A stretch of 64,000 nt of DNA from Draba incana. Lineage: Eukaryota > Streptophyta > Magnoliopsida > Brassicales > Brassicaceae. The stretch lies in contig OY755202.1 of NCBI GenBank assembly GCA_963576765.1, forward strand, positions 15,438,001 through 15,502,000. The letters run 5' to 3'. The notes below the pieces were generated by a model, which saw only the letters and a program-made list of their open reading frames with translations, was not told where the DNA came from and searched no databases. Of the stretch, positions 33,554 through 45,853 are shown one piece after another (position 1 is the first letter of the stretch; each line of letters opens with the position of its first letter). The position numbers were made by a program, and so were the translations under genes.

Positions 33554-35531
33554 ATGGCGTCTGAGAAAGTAGTCGAAGATGTGAATGTTGTTGCAGAATC
33601 AAAGATAGTAGAACATAATGTTGATGTTGAGGATTCCAGGGATGATAGTTTTCCAAAAGATGAGCCGGTAAAGGTATATTGCTTGTTACGAGAAACGTGT
33701 TTTGGAACCGTGTTTAGTTAGTCTAACATTATTGTGTCATTGTCTGCAGGAAGCTGTCCTCCTTGAGTCTGGTAGTTCAGTGAAGAGTAAAACAGCTAAT
33801 AAAGCTGTTAAGAAAAAGCCGGGAACATTTTCTCGGAGTCCGAGGTTCCTTTCTCAAAGCTCTTCATTTCCATCTAAAGGACCTCAAGCTGATATTACTA
33901 GAAAGAGTATTGATGCAACACCAAAGGCTAGTCTTAAACCCGCTGTTGCTAGTGGATCTAAAACAAAGGCTACTCCTTCTTCTAGCGGCAAGCGCACTAG
34001 TTTAGTATCTGCGCCACTCAGAAAGCAAACTGCGGTAATTTTCAAACATACAATCTGTTTTGTTAGTTGTTTGAAGCTTTCTTGGTCTCAACTTATCGGT
34101 TTCTTCTGTGCTGTGTTAGCCTGTGAAGCCCATTACTAAGGATGCAACTTCAGTGCCTGCTTCCAAGTGAGTCAAAACATTTGCTCGTTTCAAAATACTT
34201 AAAACTGTTGAATGATATATAAGTGAACTAAGCAAATATACAATTGTGAAGTGAACTAAGTTGTTCTCCCGTAATAATTGCAGATTGGAAGATGAAAGTT
34301 CTAAGTCCATTAAAGATGAAGTGGTAGAAGTGGCAGGCAAGGATAATGAGGATGATGCATCGACCACCGCTGTGTAAGTCCTCTTTCTTTGCCTTGTTTT
34401 AGCATAAATGTTTCCGTAGTTTCGAGTGTGGAGATGTGGGACTACATTAAAGAAGTAAGTGAAAAATATGTAAAAATGTATGTATTCGTAATTTTACAGG
34501 GCGGTTGATAAAGTATCTAAACCGATGAAAGGTGAAATGGCAAGCAAGGATGATGAGGACACCCGTTCAACTACCACTTCGTATGCCTTTCTTTATAATC
34601 TTCCTATGTTCTTTAACGGCATATGTATTACCTATTTATAATGTTTGGATGTTCAACAGAACTTCTACACCTCGTGGGCGGAGAAGCAGCGTTGGGTCTG
34701 CGTCTGGATTTTCATTCAGGTTGGAGGAACGAGCTGAAAAACGAAAAGAGGTTACTGCTAATGCACTTTCTCTATGCATACCTTTTCATTGTTTACTTCT
34801 TTACATATGTCTTAGCCTGTGTCTGTTTGTTTTGGGTTGACCATTCAGTTCTATATGAAACTAGAAGAGAAGATCCATGCTAAGGAAGTGGAGAAGACCA
34901 CTTTGCAGGAAAAATCAAAGGTTAACCTTTTTGCAGAGTCTTCTATAATAGGATAAAAATTCATATGGTCTAATGTTTTAATTTTTGGTGTGTTTGTTTA
35001 GGAGAGTCAGGAAGAAGAGATCAAAAGGTTGAGGAAGAGCTTGACTTTCAAGGCAGGTCCAATGCCCAGTTTCTACAAAGAGCCTCCACCTAAGGTTGAA
35101 TTGAAGAAGGTTTGCTTCTTTGTTCTTCCTATGTGATCATATACTTGTCCTAAATTCTTGTTGTTATTAATGTGTGTGTGTACATGTAAATGTTGCAGAT
35201 ACCAACTACTCGTCCTAAATCTCCAAAGCTAGGACGTAGAAAGAGTAGCAGCGATGCAACGGTAAGTGAAGCAGGTCCTCGTGTGTCCAAACCAAAAGAG
35301 TCATCATCTTCTACACTGAAGAAACCCGTAACAAAGTCTCAGCCAAAGCTTGAAACTCAAGAGAAGTCAGGGAAGGCGAAAGAAAAGAAAAGGGAAGGGA
35401 AGAAAGAAGAAGCGGTGGAAAGAGGAGAGGAAGAAAAGGCTTCTTCCGTGGCTGAAGAGAAGAAACCGGAATCCAACAATATCCACATGAAGGCTGAGAT
35501 TATGGCAAGTGATGTTGCGGTGGGAGGCTAG
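33554..35531 (+). CDS. WDL4: TPX2-domain microtubule-associated protein, WAVE-DAMPENED2-like (WDL4)
   Basis: Nine exons (33554-33673, 33750-34034, 34120-34166, 34284-34373, 34500-34580, 34660-34750, 34849-34920, 35002-35109, 35199-35531) with GT-AG introns sum to 409 codons. The first 200 residues are acidic, then Ser/Lys-rich. Exons 6-9 carry the family's signature: FSFRLEERAEKRKEFYMKLEEKI, then KSLTFKAGPMPSFYKEPPP and TTRPKSPKLGRRK. This is the KLEEK/TPX2 C-terminal motif, which binds cortical microtubules. The tail is a Lys/Glu-rich charged helix. WDL proteins shape cell expansion and growth direction. The symbol rests on family plus its place next to CPK25. Confidence 0.92.
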
Positions 35532-35717
35532 TCGAAGCAAAGAGAGAGTTTGGCAGCGGTTTCGAAGGTTTACTTCATTTTTTTAAAAACATCAATGTGA
35601 ATAGAGTTATTGCTTTGTGTCTACCATTAAGAGTTACTTCATTCCTCAAGTTGGTTTTTTATTGTTGGAAATTTAGTCTCAATTGCTTCTTAAGATATGG
35701 TCTCTAATGTATTGAAC

Positions 35718-36288
35718 TAGGGGTGGGCAAAATATCCGAAACCGAAAAACTAAACCGAACCCGACCCGAAATTATCAGAACCGAACCGAATCCGATTTTA
35801 TAAAATACCCGAATGGGTTTCATTTTCTTAAAACCGAAACCGAATCCGAACCGAACCGAAAACCGAACGGGTATCCGAATTACACAAAACATAAAATTAA
35901 CTATATATATTTAGATATAATGTTCACATAATTTATGCATTTTTTAGTTTTTTTATAGTTTTTTCGGTTTATTCGGGATTTGTAGGTATATTTGGTTAAA
36001 ATAATTAATTTAATTAGGTAAATTATTTAGAATTTTCATTTTTGTTATATATTTTTCGGAAAACTTGAATTGCAAATAAATTAATCAAACCAAATTAGAC
36101 TAAAAATTACGTAAGTATAAATATTTCGGGTATCCGAAACCGAAACCGACAATAACCGACACTAACCGAACCAAAACCGATCCGAAATTTAAAATTACCC
36201 GAATGGGTATTATATTTCTAAAACCGAAAACCCGATAACCGAATTAACCGAATCGAAACCCGAATGGTTACCCGAACGCCCAACCTCA
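35718..36288. mobile_element. hAT-type MITE (571 bp)
   Basis: The element starts TAGGGGTGGGCAAA and ends CGCCCAACCTCA, imperfect inverted repeats. It is flanked by a perfect 8-bp duplication, TATTGAAC (35710-35717 and 36289-36296). The ends are full of CCGAACCGAA-type repeats, a well-known style of Brassicaceae non-autonomous hAT elements. It is non-coding and lies 190 bp beyond the WDL4 stop. Confidence 0.85.
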
Positions 36289-36564
36289 TATTGAACTAAG
36301 GTCTACTTCTTCATATTATGAGGATGGGATATAATATGTGTGAATTTGAAGAGTAGAACATTAGTGAGTTGTGCAATATTAATGTCAAATGAGCTTGTGG
36401 GGTCTTTATTTACAGCTTTAAGGTCAGATGCAAATATCCTTATGGGGTATTGTGTATTTGCAACATGTTTGTGGTTGGATACAAGATTATTTGCAACAGA
36501 GTGAACAAGAAGAAAAGATTATGGGCTTTGTTTGGGTATGAAGGGAAAAGAAAGAAAAAACTTA

Positions 36565-36812
36565 CTCCCTCAGTTCATTTTATAAGATGTTTTGATTTAT
36601 TTCACGAGAATTAAAAAAATAATAAATATAAACAAAATCTCATTTAATAATTAACTAAAAATATAACTCAACCAATCATATATAAGACTACAGAATTTAA
36701 AAGGGCAAAAGTATCAAATCACATTAAAATCTGCATAGAAGCTAGTAAAACATCTTATAAAATGAAACAAAAATATTTTTCTTAAAAATCTTATATAATG
36801 AAACGGAAGGAG
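36565..36812. mobile_element. Stowaway-like MITE (248 bp)
   Basis: CTCCCTCAGTTCATTTTATA at the left and TAATGAAACGGAAGGAG at the right are imperfect inverted ends flanked by TA on both sides. The subterminal ACATCTTATAAAATGAA is also inverted. TA duplication and CTCCCTCC-type ends are typical of Stowaway (Tc1/mariner) MITEs. Confidence 0.75.
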
Positions 36813-36989
36813 TATTATTTTCCAAAATAATTTTTTTAGTGGCGCAACTTGAAATGTTTTTGTGTATGGTTTTCGGTATTGCATTACTACAGTGTACAAT
36901 TGCACGTATTAAAACACTTGTAACGTTTCACTTTGACTCCATAGCCTATGTACAAAAAGGTTGTGAATTACGAGTGGAATAAAAAAATA

Positions 36990-38160
36990 CATTATTGGGG
37001 GTGATTGGTTTGACTTTAGCAGTAAAAATTTTGCTGTAGAATTTTTGTTATAATTGTTTTTGCTGTAGCTTTACATTTTTTTTTTGCTGCAGAATTTTTT
37101 GCTGTAGATTTTTTTTCCTGTAGATTTAGAAGCTGTAGCTGTAACTATTTTAAAATAAAACATGATTGGTAAGTATACAATATGTGATGTAGTTTTAGTT
37201 TAATTAGTTTATGTAGATTAACATTATTATAATTTAGAAATTCATTGCTACTTTAAACATATTAAATAAAATTAGTTAAAAAGAACAATTTTATAAGTTA
37301 ACTAAATTTATTTTATATGTTAAAAGTAGTAATAAATTTCTAAATTATAACAATTTTTATATGTATAAACTAATTAAAACATCATATATTGTATATTACT
37401 AATCATGTTTTATTTTAGAATATTTTTATATCTAAAAATTTGAAGTTATAGCTTATAAATGTACAGCAAAAGAAATGTACAACTAAGCCAAATAATTTTT
37501 ACAGCCCAAAAAATAAGACTTTAGGTTTTTGACAAGTTACAGCCAGAAAAAAAAAAGTTTTTCTTTTTTGGGTTGTAACTTTATAAAAAAACTACATCAT
37601 GATTGGTAAAAATTAGAGCATCTCCAATGTATTACACCATATTTTACACTAAAATGGTATTGGATTTTACTCCAATGTATTACACCATTTTCTACACCAA
37701 AAAAAGGAATATTCAAAATTTATTCTTTTACAAATTTACATATTAACCCATATAGTTTTTTTAGTTTGATTAATTATAAAATCATTTAAATGTAACATTA
37801 AATATGAAAAGAAAAATATAATACATCATATAAAACAAAGGTATGTATAATAAATTTTGATTTAATCATCATAAACATATTAGATTTGGGTTTAATTGTC
37901 ATCATTTATATATGTTTCTCATTAAATTTGAAATTAGTTATAATTTGAAGGACCAATTTATAAATAAAAAAGTTCTACACCAAAATGGTGTAACACCCAA
38001 TTTGGTGTTACACCATTTTGGTGTAGGATTTGGTGTTGGGTTGGAGAAGATTTAGCACCAAAATAGGATTTGTTGTAGGATTTGGTGTAGGGTTGGAGAT
38101 TCTCTAAGAAACAAGGCTTAAGTTTTAGGAAGAAAGCTACAACATGATTGGTAAAGATTT
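36990..38160. mobile_element. Possible element with GTGATTGGT / CATGATTGGT ends, interrupted by a MITE
   Basis: GGGGGTGATTGGTTTGACTT at 36998 is followed by many TTTGCTGTAGA repeats. CTACATCATGATTGGTAAA at about 37590 and CTACAACATGATTGGTAAA at about 38130 resemble its inverted and duplicated ends. The MITE at 37616-38104 appears to be inserted in it. The boundaries are uncertain. Confidence 0.35.
37616..38104. mobile_element. MITE with GAGCATCTCCAA ends
   Basis: It starts GAGCATCTCCAATG and ends GGTTGGAGATTCTC, inverted repeats differing at one of the first 12 positions. The interior has TTACACCATTTTGGTGTA-type palindromic motifs. The flanks read TTA (left) and TAA (right), so a target duplication is not clean. 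The ends are similar to, but the interior is different from, the elements at 26581 and 51825. Confidence 0.65.
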
Positions 38161-38585
38161 TGTAATTTTTTTTAGGAAAATCGATCTATTTCCCCACGAG
38201 AAGTATGATATCTAAGTATATGCTGCCCAATCTATGACCTCTATCTAATTCCACACCAATTCAAAGTTTTACACATAATTCCACACCAATTCAAATGTTC
38301 ATATCTAATCACACACCAATCTAAAACCACGTTGGTTTTTTGGTATACTTAATCGGTTATACAATACCAAACCAGTTTAACCAACTATTGAACTCAATTT
38401 GAACCCGACCCGTGTATTCGCATATCCGATAAGAAAAACCCGACCCAAAATGTTTAACGGTAATAAATCCCAAAATACCCAAATTGAAGTCTTTAGAACC
38501 CTAAATCGCGAAAATCTTCAAGTCGTGAAAATCAGTTTCGTGAAATCGATTTCACAATCCTCCTGCATCGAATTGATAGAGAGAG

Positions 38586-39127
38586 ATGAGTAACTCTGGG
38601 TCTTCGTCTTCAAGGTCTTGTGGCCGTCTGAGAGAGAGAATCGTTGGAGTTCCTAAGAGATGTTCATGTGGAAGTTCGATTGTTGCATTAACTCTAAGTC
38701 CAAGTATAATCCTTACAGAAGATACTATCGATGTAGTTATGCAGCATCTCAAAAAGTTTGTCAACACTTTCATGGCTTTAGATTTAAGAATCAAAGTTAT
38801 GTTAACCGATTTTGTGATTTGTTGAATGATTGTGAGCTTATTAATGATGACCACGTATTCAAATGGGTAGATGCGGCTTTATTAGACGAGATTGAGTCCT
38901 TGGAAGTGAAATATGTGAGATTTGAGAAGGAGCTTAAAGAGATTTTAAAAGAGAGAGAGGATTTTGAAAAAATGGTGTATGAGAAGGTGCTTGTGAAGAT
39001 TGAGAAAGAAATATTTGAGAGGGTTGAAGATGTGTTGCAAGAGTCATCATGGAATACGAAGAAGATGGTGATTCTTGTGCTCATTGTATCCATGGTTATG
39101 ATCAGATTGAGTAAACTAGTAGGTTGA
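38586..39127 (+). pseudogene. GRF-type zinc-finger protein gene, frameshifted
   Basis: The gene opens MSNSGSSSSRSCGRLRERIVGVPKRCSCG, the typical start of a Brassicaceae GRF zinc-finger family. At about 38694 the frame slips by one base (an apparent 1-bp deletion). The family sequence then continues in another frame: SKSKYNPYRRYYRCSYAAS, later NDDHVFKWVDAALLDEIE, a coiled coil, and a C-terminal hydrophobic segment ending SKLVG. Between YAAS and NDDHVFKW there is an extra run of about 30 residues not usual for the family. The shift argues for a pseudogene. Such genes are common beside MULE elements; one is adjacent here. Confidence 0.75.
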
Positions 39128-40446
39128 TTCTTGTATTTGTGTTTTTGTGTTCTTGACTTCTTGTGTTTGATCTTTGTATGTGTACTGTTGTGTTTGATGC
39201 TTCTTGTGTATTTGTGTTCCATTTCTTGTGTATGTTTGTTCTTGAGTAAACCTATGTTAATTACGATTTTGAGTTATTGGTTTTAACAAAGCAAAACATG
39301 AACAAAGAATAGTAAAACAAAGAAGAAGAATCATACGGTTACCAAGTTACAAGAAACATTGTCATACGAAAACACAAAAGAGATAGCCTAGATGGTCCAC
39401 AAAAGATTGGCAGTTTAGTAATAGTCTAGAAGATTCACAAAAGATTGGCAGTTTAGGACATGCTTTAACATGATCCACAACATGATCATAAGCTTAGTAC
39501 ATGCTAATAACTACTAAAATACTACTAAAATAGATAGACTAAGGAGCTTGAGTGATCCCTTGAGAAGCTTGAGTGAGTATTCCTTGAGAGGATTCACCTT
39601 GAGAAGCCTAAAAGATACAAAATCAGTGAATAAGCAAGCTAGAAAGATGGAAAAAAACGACAAAAGACAAAATTCAAAAGAACAAACAAGAAGGATAAAG
39701 AGACAAACCAGAAAAGCTTTGTCTTTTTTATGGAACCTGATGCTGTGCTCCTCACTACCACAAAAGCCACAATGCATGATCCTTTTCTTTGCTTTTGGCT
39801 GTTTTTTGGTTGGAGATTCATTGGCACCTCTCTTCCTTATTTTATCAGCATTTGTTACTTTGTTTCTACCTGGTTGAACAACTACAAGAAAACAGTCTCA
39901 TTTGCAATGATTTTTTGCGAGGGAAAAAAACGTCGCAAATTTGCGACCAATTTGCGACGATTTTGCATCGGCCCTTAGACCGTAGTCGCAAAATCGTCGC
40001 AAATTTGTGTCGGTATTTTCCGATGCAAAATCGTCGTAATTTTCTCAAGATTGCGACGATTTTGCGATGAAATCACTCTTTCGATGCAAAGTTCTCGCAA
40101 TAATTTGCGACGTTTTTGTGACGTTAAATATTTTTGTATTTGCCACAATTTTGCGTCTATTTTGCAACGATTTTTACTTTGCAACGATTTTGCGACAACA
40201 CTATATTGAACACGATTTTGTAGTTCTCACCTGTGTGGAGGTGCAAAAGTTTAGTTGCAAAATAGTCGCAATATATATGCACAAACGTAGCAAAGTCGAT
40301 GCAAAAACGAATCAAAATCGATGCAAAATCTAACTCATTTCTATAAATACAACGACCAGATGATGAACAAGTGAATTAAAACAACAAACAACATATCATC
40401 ATTATCCGAAAAACAAACAACTTTTTCAAACATTTGGTTATAAATT

Positions 40447-40843
40447 ATGTCGTCTAACCATCATGAGGTTTACACGATTAGAGGATAGATGTACAATCGC
40501 ACAAATCCAGAAACATGCGAAGTGACGTCAGAGTTTAAAGACGGGCTGAACCAGTTTTTAACCCAGGCGCAAAACAACCAGAGAGCCGTGATGGGAATGT
40601 CCAAAGAGACCGGTGCAACCTTCGAGAACCGAAGAAGTTTCGATCCCTACAGATGTAAGCAACATTCTGACAAGAACTACTCCGCTAAATAGCAAGTTTG
40701 ATGATGTCATATTCGAGGATTCAGATGGAAACGGAGGGGAGTTTGATGAAGACGAGGACGAGGACGAGGACGAAGGAGGCGAGGAAGATGAAGACGATTC
40801 TGGTTTTGGAGGATATCCTTATGTTTCCGATTTTAATGAATAA
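40447..40843 (+). pseudogene. Internally deleted TNP2 transposase remnant
   Basis: The N-terminal transposase-associated domain start (MSSNHHEVYTIRG, then MYNRTNPETCEVTSEFKDGL) is interrupted by TAG at 40486-40488, where family members have Trp. It then passes by a frameshift into the highly acidic C-terminal end of TNP2 (SDGNGGEFDEDEDEDED...). The central 1000 codons are missing. This is the usual structure of a deletion-derivative CACTA element. Confidence 0.8.
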
Positions 40844-41472
40844 GCTTGCTAAATTGTTGTTTGTATGTAAAAAAAATTTTCCGAGGTTTGGGTATTTTGT
40901 GACGGATTTGCAACGTTTGCGTCGCAATTTCATTGCAAATTCTACCTTTTTGCGACAAAAACGTTGCAAAACCGTTGCAAAATACCCAAACCTCAAACCC
41001 CATACCTTATACCCTAATTAACATAATATAATTAACTAGTTACCATCTAACATTAATGTAATGTGTATATTGTTTGCATTGATTTTGCGACGTTTGTGGT
41101 GGTAAAAACCGCAAAAGAAATAAACGTGTCGAGGTAATAAAAAATTTTCTGATTTGAGACGAAATTGCGACGTTTTTTGGCGGTAAAACGCTAATTTTAT
41201 GACGGAATTGCGACGAATTTAGGCGGTAAACCTTGAATTTTGCGACGGAATTGGGACGAATTTAGGCGGTAAATCTTGCATTTTGCAACGAAATTGCGAC
41301 GGTTTTAGGCGGGAAAACTCCAAATTTTGCATCGAAATTGCGACGCCTAATATCCCTATATAAGCCTCTCTCCTTCTCCCCTCCATTCCGCACCAAACCC
41401 ATTATCTATTCTCTCTTTCATAATAATTTCTCTCCTTTACCCCAAAAAAACCAAATTTTTTTACATTTTTCA

Positions 41473-43166
41473 ATGGCGACAAACGATTACTCGACTTTCA
41501 TTAACAACACTAATCGTAGAAACAGACCGGCTCAACGGTCGACCGGTCTTTCTTCTTCCTCCGGCGTTCCGGTGCCCGAGACGCAACCGAACCCACCTAT
41601 TCAGTCTATGGAGGACACGACTCTGCAACAACTTCTTGTTGCACCCGCACGCCGCATTCTACCTCCACTCTAACAAAACCCGACCGGAAACACGACTTGG
41701 TAAATAAATTTTCCAAAATATTTTAAATTCTTCTTTTTAAAATAATTGAACATGATATTTTTTTGTTAATCAAAATTACAGGTTTACGAAAAATAAGGTC
41801 GGTAAAGATACTAGAAAAATCATGGCGCATGATTTTAAGGAGTTACACACGAGTGGGAAGTATGTTACAACAGAGACGCGAGATCGGTGGTACAAACAAT
41901 TTGCGGTAAATAAATTTAAATTTATTTTGTAGAAATTTAAATTTTAAAAATTGTAGTATTTGAAAAATTTAGAATTAAATGTAAAAATAAATTAAATAGA
42001 AATTACAAAAACATATTTTATACATAAATATAATTTATTATTAATTTTAAATTTTAAATAAATATAAATTTAATATATATATTTATTAATAAAATGTTTC
42101 TGTTTAATGTTATAATTATTTTTGTAGCAAAAATATTATTGGGATCCTGCAATCAACGGTATGATCCGGGCTGAATTTGAAGAGAAAGTGAAGCAACGTC
42201 TTGGAAACATGATAGAACGGTGGAAAGAGAAGTGGTTAGCAAATGCGGATCCGGAAGTATGTAAGCCACCATACTTTTCTAGTACTATTTGGGAGGAACT
42301 TGTCGCTTTTTGGGAGTTGGAGACTTCGAAACAAAAATCGGGTAAATGTTCTAAGGCTCGGTTGACGCCGGTTTGCGATGGCAAGCCGGCTAAGCATTGC
42401 GCGGGACAAATTTCTTATGTTGAGCAAGCTCGCCAAATTGTAAGTTAATTATCAGTATTATTATTAATAATATAAAAATTAATTTATATTTTATTTTCAA
42501 AAAGACCAAGAATTAATATACTTTTTTATATATAGTCGGAGGCATCAGGAAGTTCCGCTACCATGCCAGATGTTTGGAAGAGGACCCACCGCAACAAAGA
42601 CGGGATTTGGGTTGATGAACGAGTCCACAAGCTCCACGATGATGTGGTGGCCCGAGTCGACCTTCTCTCTTCCCAACCTACTCCAGATGGTCAACCAACT
42701 CAAATGACACCGTTGCAGATTAACCGTGTCGCATTAGAGGTAAACTAAATTACTTATTAATTTTATAATAATTTTTCAAGATGTATTATATGATTAATAT
42801 TTAATTTATACTCTTAAATTTGAATATTTATTTTGAAGTTGGCTCCAAAAAGCCGTAAGGGAAAGATGGCGTTTACATGATCTATCCCGATGGATGACCA
42901 GGGACTACCGTATTATCCCGTCTCGAGATATGGTACGGATCCTAATGTCACTCAGGACCTCCAACAAACGAAGAAACACCTAGGCAGGGCGGCAAAGAAG
43001 ATCGGAAGGTTACAGACGTACTTAGAGGCGAACTCGTTAGCTTACGATACTATGTTCGCGGAGTTGGCGAAGACAAACCCGATAATTGCCGATGTAATGC
43101 AAACAAAGAAAGAGTTAGAAGAACAACGGGCAAGACAAGAAGAAGAAGAAGAAGAAGAAGAAGAAG

Positions 43167-43197
<31 letters not shown>

Positions 43198-43252
43198 CGA
43201 CGACGACGCAACCCAAGCTCCGATCGAAGAACAAATCAATTTTGATGCGTAG
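41473..43252 (+). pseudogene. Ptta/En/Spm-type (Transposase_24) gene with two nonsense codons
   Basis: The exon model is 41473-41699, 41782-41905, 42128-42439, 42536-42739 and 42839-43252, with GT-AG introns and matching phase. The conserved blocks are TGNTTW, RDRWYKQFAQKYYWDP, WKEKWLANADPE...WEELVAFWELETSKQKS and DVWKRTHRNKDG. In-frame stops lie at 41671-41673 (TAA) and 42878-42880 (TGA). The C-terminus carries a GAA microsatellite coding about 19 Glu residues (43138-43197). The layout is the same as the gene at 1733-3150, but the sequences differ clearly, so the two CACTA families are distinct. Confidence 0.82.
43138..43197 (+). repeat. (GAA)n microsatellite
   Basis: About twenty GAA triplets in a row encode poly-Glu within the decayed transposon gene. 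The antisense strand gives a poly-Ser ORF that is not a gene. Confidence 0.95.
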
Positions 43253-45380
43253 TGATGTTTGTGGTTTTCGGTTTTTGGTTTGTTTTTCTTTGTAATTTCG
43301 TTTTTTGGTTTTCTTTTTAGTGTAAAATATAAAATTAAAATTTTTTTTTAAAAAAAAATCAGAAATAAAACGTCGCAAAATCGATGCAAATGAACGTCCC
43401 AATTCCGTCGCAACAATTTTCGTCGCAAAAACGACGCAAATAAAACGTCGCAAAATGGATGCAAAATTTCGTAGCCATTTCGTCGCAAATTCGATGCAAA
43501 ATATTTCGTTGCAATTCCGATGCAATTTTGATGATGCTATTTCGTTGCAAAAACGTCGCAATCTTGCGTCAATAAAAACCGATGCAAATTCGTCGCAAAT
43601 TTGGTCGATGCACTTGCGTCGCTAAATTTGTAACGAGTTTGCGACGATTTGTATTTTGCAACGAAATTGCGACGATTTTTTGTTTGCGACGAGCCAGCCG
43701 CGACGGAGTGAAATTCGTCGCAAATTCGATGCAAAATGCCATTTGCGACGTTTTTGCAACGAAATTCGTCCTCGCAAATGGGACTGTTTTTTTTGTAGTG
43801 AGCAGGCTCTGGAGGAGCAACAATATTGGGTTCCTTCGTTTTAGGCCAGAATGGTTTGCCTTTGGTTGGAGCAAGACCCTCTGTGTAGTTCCTTCTCCAC
43901 ATAGTTGTCGTGAACCACTCATACACATAGTCCTCTGCTACAAGCTTCTTTGTCATAATGACACCATATGCATGCTCACATGGAATCCCAGTAATCTCCC
44001 ACTTCTTGCACGTACATGTCAATTTCTCTAGATTAACTTTGTAACCACAACCACTGACCTTTGATTCATACACTCCATTTCTGCTTCGAGTCACAGTGCA
44101 TGATTTGGCCACTTCATATTCTTTGGCCAGAAATTTAGCAACATATGGTGTACATATACCTGATATATACACAGTCCACATTAAATATAGCAACAAAAGA
44201 GAAAATACTATAAAGAAAAATACTATAAATCACAACTACAACTTACCATTGTGACTGTGTGATGTTGCAGATCTTTTACCAATCCTTTCCATTGCAAGTC
44301 TGCTTATCATGGTCAGCATTGGAACAAAAGGCAACTCTCTTGCCTTGTTTATAGTGTTGTTGAAGGACTCTGTGAAGTTGTTATCAACATCTTCACAAAA
44401 ACTTCCCAGCTTGAAGTAAGCTCTGCACCAAGTCTTTGGCTTTGCCTTCAGGACATCATCATGGACTCGAGCATCATAACACCAAATCCTCTCTAGGTTT
44501 CTAAGATATTCAGGTTCATTGTAGCTCCAAGCCAAGCTCCATAACAGTGGCTTCATTTGTTTCTTTCTAGCATGGCGTGTCTTAAGAGTCTCATAGATGT
44601 ATTTAACACACATCCTATGCTCAATCTTAGGTAACTCTAGCTCCACAGCTTTGATCAGTCCCTAAATACATACACAACATACATCTATCAGTCCCTAAAT
44701 ACATACACAACACACACATCTACATAACCTAAATATAACTAAAACAGTTTGAATAATGTACCTTTTGACGATCAGATACCATGACATATCCAAGACCATC
44801 TTTGAGTCCCAAGTCAGTCTTCGGCTTGTTCACAAACCATAACCAGTTGTCTGTGTTCTCCACTTGTACTGCAGCCCATGCAATTGGGTAGATAGCATTA
44901 TCTGCATCTCTCCTTAAAGCTACTAAGAGTTGTCCCTTGATTTTATGCTTCATGAATGTACCATCTACTCCTATTAGTGGCCTACACGTCTGCTTCCATG
45001 TTGTTCTCAAGACATCTAGACATACATAGAACCGGTTAAACATGCCTTCACCGGCATCATTCTTCGTTGTATCAACCAGCACACTTGAACCAGGATTTGC
45101 TACTAAGATCTCAGCAACATAGTCTTGGAGCCGTGCAAATTGTTGATCGTACTTAGCTTCGATCCACTTCATATTCTTAATTTAAACCTTAACTTATTAT
45201 ATACTATATTTTTAATTCAAATCCTAACTTAGCTAATGTAATGTTTTGACAAAAAAAAAAAAACTTAGATAATGTAATAATTCAAATTATAGGTTCATAT
45301 GTAATTTGAAAAATATAGTTTTATAACTCATGTAGTTTGAAGAATTTGGAAATTACTAAAGTATATATACTTGATATATA

Positions 45381-45853
45381 TAAATATGGTTTAAATCATT
45401 AAATAATTTGATATAACAACTAAACCATTCGTACATGTTTTGACGATCATTTTTTGATGCTATTTCGTAAACTATACATACCACTAACTAAATTTTCTTT
45501 ATCTTTATTTTATGCTTGTTTATTTTCCATTTTAATTTCTTCTTTTTTGAGTAACTAACAATTTTTGTATTGGAAAATTTACATATTTAAATAATTGACA
45601 TGTGTCACAATCTAAGCGTATAAATATGATTTAAATTATTAAACAATTTGATATAACAACTAAATCATTCGTATATGTTTTGACGATCCTTCTTTGATGC
45701 TATTTCGTAAACTAAACATATCACTAACCAAATTTTCTTTATCTTTATTTTATGCTTGTTTATTTTCCATTTTAATTTCTTCCTTTTCGAGTAACTAACA
45801 ATTTTGGTATTGGAAAATTTACATATTTAAATAATTGATATGTGTCGCGATCT
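45381..45853. repeat. Tandem duplication, 240-bp period
   Basis: The unit TAAATATGRTTTAAATYATTAAAYAATTTG... at 45381-45613 recurs at 45621-45853 with about a dozen or so substitutions. It lies just 5' of the truncated MULE transposase. No coding content is present. Confidence 0.9.

Larger units (their letters stand above)
39880..43800. mobile_element. Decayed CACTA element (3.9 kb) inserted in the MULE transposase gene
   Basis: The left end reads AACTACAAGAAAACAGTCTC (C to A at the first base) and the right end GGGACTGTTTTTTTTGTAGTG. The flanks AAC (39877-39879) and AGC (43801-43803) are a 3-bp duplication with one mismatch. Subterminal regions are filled with TTTGCGACGATTTTGC / GCAAAATCGTCGCAA motifs. 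Inside are remnants of a TNP2 gene and a Ptta/En/Spm-type gene, both on plus and both broken. The element is non-autonomous. Confidence 0.85.
39539..45172 (-). pseudogene. MULE (MuDR-type) transposase, 5'-truncated and split by a CACTA insertion
   Basis: Minus-strand exons are 45172-44762, 44661-44247, 44159-43801, then after the inserted element 39876-39709 and 39607-39539. Exon 1 carries the transposase core (LIGVDGTFMKHKIKGQLLVA..., YPIAWAAVQVENTDNW). Exon 3 has the SWIM zinc finger (CTCKKWEITGIPCEHA). The tail has the zinc knuckle CGFCGSEEHSIRFH and a Gln/Ser-rich end (SQGILTQASQGITQAP). The N-terminal MuDR domain is not found upstream of 45172, so the gene is 5'-truncated. The CACTA element at 39880-43800 interrupts it between PPEPA and QPGRNK. 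Otherwise the frame is clean, so the truncation or the insertion, not point decay, disabled it. Confidence 0.88.

Noticed and set aside
43042..43239. Minus-strand poly-Ser ORF
   Set aside because: Antisense of the GAA microsatellite in a transposon pseudogene.
43115..43844. ORFs rich in RRFCN / CDEIATK repeats on both strands
   Set aside because: They are built from GCGACGATTTTGC subterminal repeats of the decayed CACTA, not protein genes.
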